From contig JANPEK010000154.1 in NCBI GenBank assembly GCA_031422915.1, positions 1 through 10,800 of the forward strand: a stretch of DNA of 10,800 bases. The letters run 5' to 3'. Below, one piece after another: positions 6,546 to 10,800 of this stretch; the stretch's first letter is position 1; every line of letters begins with the position of its first letter. The translations under genes were made by a program, and so were the position numbers. A model generated the notes under the pieces. The model had not been told where the DNA came from. It did not search any database and saw only the letters and a list, made by a program, of their open reading frames with translations. Source of the DNA: JANMEX01 sp031422915 (lineage in GTDB: Bacteria; Pseudomonadota; Alphaproteobacteria; Rhizobiales; Rhizobiaceae).

Positions 6546-7228
6546 ATGAACAAACTTGCAGCAGAGTTTTTCGGCACATTTTGGCTCGTTTTCGGTGGCT
6601 GCGGCAGCGCAGTGCTGGCAGCAGCTTTTCCCGAGGTTGGCTTGGTCTCGTTGGCGTTTCGCTGGCATTCGGCCTGACTGTCTTGACCATGGCCTACACA
6701 GTCGGCGGCATTTCCGGCGGGCATTTCAACCCGGCAGTCTCGCTTGGCTTGGCGATTGGCGGACGGTTTGAATACAGGGACATGATTGGTTACTGGATCG
6801 CCCAGGTTGCAGGTGGCATTGCAGGCGCGCTGGTTCTCTACATCATAGCATCCGGCAAGGCGGGCTTTGTTGCCGGCGGATTTGCTTCAAATGGTTATGG
6901 CGAATTGTCGCCCGGCGGCTACTCGCTGATCGCGGTGTTGATTATGGAAGTGGTGATGACGGCGTTCTTTCTGATCATCATTCTTGGTTCAACGGCCAAG
7001 ACCGCACCGGCGGGTTTCGCGCCGATATCCATTGGTCTTGGCCTGACGCTGATCCATCTGGTGTCGATCCCGGTCTCCAACACATCAGTCAACCCGGCCC
7101 GTTCACTCGGTGCGGCGATTTTCGCTGATACAGGAGCGCTCGGTCAGGTCTGGTTGTTCTGGGTCGCCCCGCTGGCTGGTGCCGCACTTGGCGCGATCAT
7201 CTGGAAGTCGCTGCTCAGCCGCGATTGA
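6546..7228 (+). pseudogene. aqpZ: Aquaporin Z with a one-base frameshift
   Basis: Inner-membrane water channel of the MIP family. GGAGGGG (6535-6541) precedes ATG 6546. This frame reads NKLAAEFFGTFWLVFGGCGS and on to AFPEVG, then hits TGA at 6675 after 43 codons. From 6641 the next frame reads LGLVGVSLAFGLTVLTMAY and continues to the TGA at 7226. Joined at 6641 the product is 227 residues, collinear with E. coli AqpZ (231), with both NPA boxes (62-64, 183-185) and the water-selective filter F42, H171, T180, R186. One missing base, probably a C in a former GGCC now read as GGC, explains the break. Everything downstream is perfectly conserved, so this is either a very recent mutation or a sequencing error. 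The stop codon abuts the oxyR stop on the other strand. Confidence 0.9.
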
Positions 7229-8131
7229 TCAGTTCAACACAGACTGAACATGCACTCGGCGGATCAATTCGCCGAGTGTTTTTATGTCGGATTTGCTCGT
7301 TGACGATTTGCGCCAGATCATTCCGATTGTCCGGCTCGGTTGTGGCTCATCAAACCGCACGATGCGCATAGCGTTGCGTTGCCTTTCGACATCGACAGCA
7401 ATTTCCGGAATCAGGGTCATTCCCAGACCATTGCTGACAAGTTGCAGCAGCGTTGACAGGCTCGTTGCCCCGAAGTTGACCAGCCGCCGCGATCCGGTTC
7501 CACAGACGTCCAGCGCCTGATCGCGCAGGCAATGGCCTTCTTCAAGCAGCAGCAGCCGTTCCGGCGCGAAATTCTCCTGCACCACTGGTCCGTGCAAAAC
7601 GTCACGGTCATTGTCTGCAACGGCAACAAGAAAGCGGTCTGTGAACAAGGCCTCGAATTCAAATGCCGCATTGGCGACGGGCAAAGCGGCAATCATCACA
7701 TCAATGCGTCCAAACGCCAGTTCATCAATCAGTGTCGAGGTCACCGCCTCGCGCAGTTCGATATCAAGGTCAGCGTATTCCTGCCGCAGAAGCGGTATCA
7801 GCTTCGGAATAAGGTAGGGTGCGACGGTAGGAATTGCACCGATGGCGATCTTGCCGGAGAGCACAGATCTGGCGGGCTTGGCGCTGTCTTCCAGCAGCTT
7901 TACCTGCTGAAGGATTTCACGGAATTTCACCAGCATTTCACTGCCCTTTTCGGTCATCTTGACGCCACTTTTGCTACGCTCAACCAACTGCGCGCCAACA
8001 ATTGCCTCCAGATCCGCGATCTGTGCAGACAAAGCGGGCTGCGATATCCGCGCCAGTTCCGCCGCTTTCGTGAAATGCATCGTCGTCGCCAAGGCATCGA
8101 AATAGCGCATATGACGAAGGGTCATGGTCAT
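7229..8131 (-). CDS. oxyR: Hydrogen-peroxide sensor OxyR (LysR family)
   Basis: LysR-type regulator that is oxidised by H2O2 to an intramolecular disulphide and then activates antioxidant genes. The 300-residue protein has an N-terminal winged helix-turn-helix (about 4-62, FTKAAELARISQPALSAQI) and a periplasmic-binding-like effector domain. The redox pair sits in EEGHCLRDQALDVC as C201 and C210, the same nine-residue spacing as C199/C208 of E. coli OxyR. An alternative start at ATG 8125 (two codons later) gives 298 residues and exactly 199/208 numbering; neither start has a good Shine-Dalgarno. The gene is divergent from katG with an OxyR-type dyad between them, which implies autoregulation and control of katG. 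Its last 50 bases overlap, on the opposite strand, the probable aqpZ terminator. Confidence 0.94.
   Translation of the reverse strand: MTMTLRHMRYFDALATTMHFTKAAELARISQPALSAQIADLEAIVGAQLVERSKSGVKMTEKGSEMLVKFREILQQVKLLEDSAKPARSVLSGKIAIGAIPTVAPYLIPKLIPLLRQEYADLDIELREAVTSTLIDELAFGRIDVMIAALPVANAAFEFEALFTDRFLVAVADNDRDVLHGPVVQENFAPERLLLLEEGHCLRDQALDVCGTGSRRLVNFGATSLSTLLQLVSNGLGMTLIPEIAVDVERQRNAMRIVRFDEPQPSRTIGMIWRKSSTSKSDIKTLGELIRRVHVQSVLN
7253..7283 (+). terminator. aqpZ terminator embedded in oxyR 3' coding end
   Basis: CACTCGGCG (7253-7261) pairs perfectly with CGCCGAGTG (7270-7278) around an 8-base loop and is followed by five T (7279-7283): a strong intrinsic terminator in the plus direction, 24 bases after the aqpZ stop. 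On the minus strand the same bases encode the last residues of OxyR (around LGELIRRVH). That strand has no T-run after the stem, so it should not end oxyR transcription. Confidence 0.8.
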
Positions 8132-8147
8132 GATAGGAAAAACCTAT
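8111..8147. promoter_or_regulatory. OxyR-type operator
   Basis: ATAGGAAAAACCTAT (8133-8147) is a 15-base dyad that fits the published E. coli OxyR half-element ATAG-N7-CTAT exactly at its conserved ends. Exactly 7 bases away lies a second 15-base dyad, ATGACGAAGGGTCAT (8111-8125), which fits the consensus less well. Two such elements 7 bases apart are what an OxyR tetramer contacts. The sequence covers the oxyR start codon, suggesting that OxyR represses or tunes its own expression while acting on the divergent katG promoter. Whether the second dyad is used is unknown, since it is also oxyR coding sequence. Confidence 0.6.
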
Positions 8148-8175
8148 TGTCGATGGCATTCGTTTCGATTGGAAA

Positions 8176-8204
8176 TTATCATGCCTGAGCGATAAAGCTA
8201 TAGA
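8176..8204 (+). promoter_or_regulatory. Candidate katG promoter
   Basis: TTATCA (8176-8181), a spacer of 17 bases and TATAGA (8199-8204) form a moderate sigma-70 type promoter about 30 bases from the OxyR dyad. Transcription would start near 8211 and give a leader of about 118 bases before katG. The weak hexamers fit a promoter that needs an activator. Confidence 0.4.
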
Positions 8205-8328
8205 AATGATAAGGACAACCGGTGGTCTGTTTTCACAGGGCTGTCGCGACTTCATGAGATTTCACGCATTGAGCTACTCGTCAGCAAGTGTTTCGCAGAC
8301 AGGCAGGCAATCCAACGGGAGAGAACAG

Positions 8329-10539
8329 ATGAACATAATGGCAGAAGTGAACGCAGGCCAATGCCCGGTCATGCATGGCGGCACCAAGCATGTGACGTTC
8401 GCCGGTCGCTCCAACCGTGACTGGTGGCCGAGCCAGCTGAACCTGAAAATCTTGCACCAGAACACAGCTCTTTCCAACCCGATGGGTCCGGCATTCAACT
8501 ATGCCGACGAGTTCAAAAAGCTCGACCTGCAAGCCTTGAAGCAGGACGTTTACGCACTGATGACCGAAAGTCAGGACTGGTGGCCGGCTGACTGGGGCCA
8601 TTACGGCCCGCTCTTTATTCGCATGGCTTGGCACAGCGCAGGCACCTATCGCACAGGTGATGGTCGCGGTGGGGCAGGCACCGGCACGCAGCGGTTTGCG
8701 CCACTCAACAGCTGGCCGGACAATGGCAATCTCGACAAGGCACGCCGCCTTCTGTGGCCAGTCAAGAAAAAGTACGGCAACAGGATTTCATGGGCCGACC
8801 TGATGATCCTTGCCGGCAATTGCGCGCTGGAATCGATGGGCTTCAAGACATTCGGCTTCGGCGGTGGACGTGCCGACACATGGGAACCGGAAGAGGATAT
8901 TTACTGGGGTTCAGAGGGCGAATGGCTCGCGACCAGTGAAAAGCAGAACAGCCGTTACTCCGGAGATCGCGTTCTGGAAAACCCGCTGGCCGCTGTGCAA
9001 ATGGGACTGATCTACGTGAACCCCGAGGGACCGGACGGCAATCCCGACCCCGTCGCCTCCGGCCGCGACATCCGCGAAACGTTCAAGCGGATGGCGATGA
9101 ACGATGAGGAAACCGTGGCGCTGGTCGCCGGTGGCCACACCTTTGGCAAGGCGCACGGCGCTGGCGACCCGCTGCTGGTTGGCATAGAGCCTGAGGGCGG
9201 TGCCATCGAAGACATGGGTCTTGGCTGGATCAACAAGTTCGGCAAGGGCCATGGTTTTCACACCACGACAAGTGGCATCGAAGGCGCCTGGAAACCAAAC
9301 CCGACGACATGGGACAATGGCTATTTCGACACGCTGTTCGGCTATGAATGGGAACTGTCACGAAGCCCGGCGGGCGCAAAACAGTGGCATGCGATCGACG
9401 TGGCTGACAAGGACATGATCCCTGATGCCCATGATCCGGCAATCAAACACCGCCCGATGATGACCACCGCAGACATGGCGATGCGCATGGACGCGATCTA
9501 TGAGCCGATCTCGCGCCGCTTCCACCAGAACCCTGATGAGTTTGCCGATGCCTTCGCCCGCGCATGGTTCAAACTGACCCACCGCGACATGGGGCCAAAG
9601 AAACTCTACCTCGGCAATGAAGTGCCGGGCGAAGACCTGATCTGGCAGGACCCGATCCCGGCGGTCGATCATCTCCTGGTTGACGCGACGGACGTTGCCG
9701 ATCTCAAGTCAAAGATACTGGCCTCCGGTTTGACAATCTCCGAACTGGTGGCAACCGCCTGGGCATCCGCATCGACCTTCCGTGGCTCAGACAAGCGCGG
9801 CGGGGCAAACGGCGCCCGCATCCGCCTTGCGCCACAGAAGGACTGGGAAGCCAACCAGCCTGTCCAGCTTGCAAAGGTTCTGTCTGTCTTTGAGACTATC
9901 CAGACAGCGTTTAACGCAGGCACCAAAGGCGGAAAAAAGGTTTCTTTGGCCGATTTGATCGTGCTGGGTGGCACGGCCGCGGTCGAGCAGGCAGCGAAGT
10001 CCGCAGGTCATGACGTGATGGCCCCGTTCACACCGGGCCGCATGGATGCAAGCCAGGAGCAGACTGATATCGAGAGCTTCGCCGCGCTAGAGCCAGAAGT
10101 TGACGGCTTCAGAAACTACCAGAAAAAGGCATATTCGGTTTCGCCTGAGGAAATGCTGATCGACAGGGCGCAATTGCTGACGCTCACCGCGCCGGAAATG
10201 ACAGTGCTGGTTGGCGGTCTGCGTGTTCTCAACACCAACGCGAATCAAACGAAACATGGCCTGTTCACAGCGCGCCCCGGCCAATTGACGACGGACTTCT
10301 TCGTCAACCTGTCTGACATCGGCACTGTGTGGAAGCCGGTCGATGGTGGTGTTTACGAGGGTCATGACCGGGCAACAGGTGCGCTCAAGTGGACCGGAAC
10401 ACGTGCCGATCTTGTGTTCGGCTCAAACTCCCAGCTAAGGGCCATCTCCGAAGTTTACGCACAGGACGACGGGCAGGACCTGTTCGTGCGGGACTTCGTG
10501 GCAGCTTGGACCAAGGTAATGAACGCCGACCGCTTCTGA
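8329..10539 (+). CDS. katG: Catalase-peroxidase KatG
   Basis: Haem b enzyme, usually cytosolic and homodimeric, that disproportionates H2O2 and also acts as a peroxidase. The product is 736 residues, the normal length, with two peroxidase-like domains. In the N-terminal domain the distal site is RMAWHSAGTYR with R98, W101 and H102. Y229 (LIYVNPEGP) and M255 (RMAMND) complete the Met-Tyr-Trp crosslink needed for catalase activity, and H270 in GGHTFGKAHG is the proximal haem ligand. The C-terminal domain (about 415-736) lacks haem ligands, as in the family. ATG 8329 is chosen for GGGAGAG (8317-8323) five bases upstream; ATG 8338 is possible, and an open frame back to 8206 would overlap the promoter. 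It is divergent from oxyR and most probably peroxide-induced through it. No clear terminator was found downstream. Confidence 0.97.
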   Translation: MNIMAEVNAGQCPVMHGGTKHVTFAGRSNRDWWPSQLNLKILHQNTALSNPMGPAFNYADEFKKLDLQALKQDVYALMTESQDWWPADWGHYGPLFIRMAWHSAGTYRTGDGRGGAGTGTQRFAPLNSWPDNGNLDKARRLLWPVKKKYGNRISWADLMILAGNCALESMGFKTFGFGGGRADTWEPEEDIYWGSEGEWLATSEKQNSRYSGDRVLENPLAAVQMGLIYVNPEGPDGNPDPVASGRDIRETFKRMAMNDEETVALVAGGHTFGKAHGAGDPLLVGIEPEGGAIEDMGLGWINKFGKGHGFHTTTSGIEGAWKPNPTTWDNGYFDTLFGYEWELSRSPAGAKQWHAIDVADKDMIPDAHDPAIKHRPMMTTADMAMRMDAIYEPISRRFHQNPDEFADAFARAWFKLTHRDMGPKKLYLGNEVPGEDLIWQDPIPAVDHLLVDATDVADLKSKILASGLTISELVATAWASASTFRGSDKRGGANGARIRLAPQKDWEANQPVQLAKVLSVFETIQTAFNAGTKGGKKVSLADLIVLGGTAAVEQAAKSAGHDVMAPFTPGRMDASQEQTDIESFAALEPEVDGFRNYQKKAYSVSPEEMLIDRAQLLTLTAPEMTVLVGGLRVLNTNANQTKHGLFTARPGQLTTDFFVNLSDIGTVWKPVDGGVYEGHDRATGALKWTGTRADLVFGSNSQLRAISEVYAQDDGQDLFVRDFVAAWTKVMNADRF

Positions 10540-10800
10540 GCAGCGCAACGCAGAGCAGTATGACTTCAGCTGGAACCACTGGCGGCGGCTTTTCATGGAG
10601 AGCGGGCATTCGTTGCGGGGCTCTTTGCTGTGCGTGCATAACGCACCGCTGATCGTGGCAAGCAGCATGCCGCCGATTTTTGGCAATATTCATTATCCCC
10701 GCGCGCGAGCCGGGCATTGTCAAAGAACGGGAAGCGGGGTGTGTGGTCCTGCCTCTTATATTTAAGGTATGTGACAAGCCACACACCCCGCACGTCTGGC
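10540..10800. other. Region after katG without a supported gene
   Basis: No frame here resembles a protein or has a good ribosome-binding site. A 6-bp hairpin GTGCGT-GCATA-ACGCAC (10630-10646) and a larger inverted repeat (10734-10791) are visible. Neither has a T-run, so the katG transcript end is not located. A gene could begin beyond the window edge. Confidence 0.5.
10734..10791. repeat. Perfect 13-bp inverted repeat around AT-rich centre
   Basis: GCGGGGTGTGTGG (10734-10746) is repeated as its exact reverse complement CCACACACCCCGC (10779-10791). The 32-base spacer includes the AT-rich stretch CTTATATTTAAGGTATG. It could be a long-loop hairpin, paired operator half-sites flanking a promoter for a gene to the right, or the end of a mobile or repeat element cut by the window edge. 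Nothing here decides between these. Confidence 0.7.

Noticed and set aside
7532..8188. 218-codon plus-strand frame opposite oxyR
   Set aside because: Antisense shadow of a confident LysR-type gene. It has no recognisable family and covers the oxyR start and operator.
8206..8328. 41-residue N-terminal extension of KatG from ATG 8206
   Set aside because: It lacks a ribosome-binding site and overlaps the probable promoter. KatG family proteins start near the ATG at 8329, which has a good Shine-Dalgarno.
1..10800. CRISPR array, insertion sequence or prophage
   Set aside because: No regularly spaced direct repeats, no transposase or integrase frame and no phage-like genes were seen. The only repeated unit is the two-copy palindromic element.

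Overview
The window looks like chromosomal DNA from an alphaproteobacterium of the order Hyphomicrobiales (Brucella/Ochrobactrum/Mesorhizobium-like). The basis is the high-GC codon use, the protein flavour of GuaB, RlmE, AqpZ and OxyR, and a GC-rich dispersed palindromic repeat of a type I associate with this order. No genus can be fixed from sequence reading alone. It is mostly housekeeping and stress-defence DNA. I found no phage, transposase, CRISPR array or obvious new multi-gene system.

Left part (1-2850): the tail of a POT-family peptide transporter enters from the left and loses its frame. A tRNA-Gln (anticodon CTG) follows on the minus strand. Next comes a tight two-gene plus-strand unit: a Ppx/GppA phosphatase with a long basic N-terminal extension, then the 23S rRNA 2'-O-methyltransferase RlmE, whose start codon lies one base after the ppx stop.

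Middle part (2851-4017): about 600 bases without a gene hold two 64-base inverted copies of a palindromic repeat whose inner stem shows compensatory base changes. A cold-shock protein gene (minus strand) follows, with a strong terminator, a candidate promoter and a long untranslated leader. It is divergent from guaB.

Purine and membrane operon (4018-6470): guaB (IMP dehydrogenase), an unrecognised four-helix membrane protein and a MAPEG-family membrane protein are packed with zero spacing and a 4-base overlap, so they are probably co-translated.

Peroxide-defence block (6546-10539): aquaporin aqpZ, split by an apparent one-base deletion, converges on oxyR. Their stop codons abut, and the aqpZ terminator lies inside the 3' end of oxyR. 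OxyR (both redox cysteines present) is divergent from katG, a catalase-peroxidase with all catalytic residues. The oxyR-katG gap carries a 15-base dyad matching the ATAG-N7-CTAT OxyR element. A water/peroxide channel, a peroxide sensor and a peroxide-destroying enzyme therefore sit together. The last 260 bases hold no supported gene but contain a perfect 13-bp inverted repeat.
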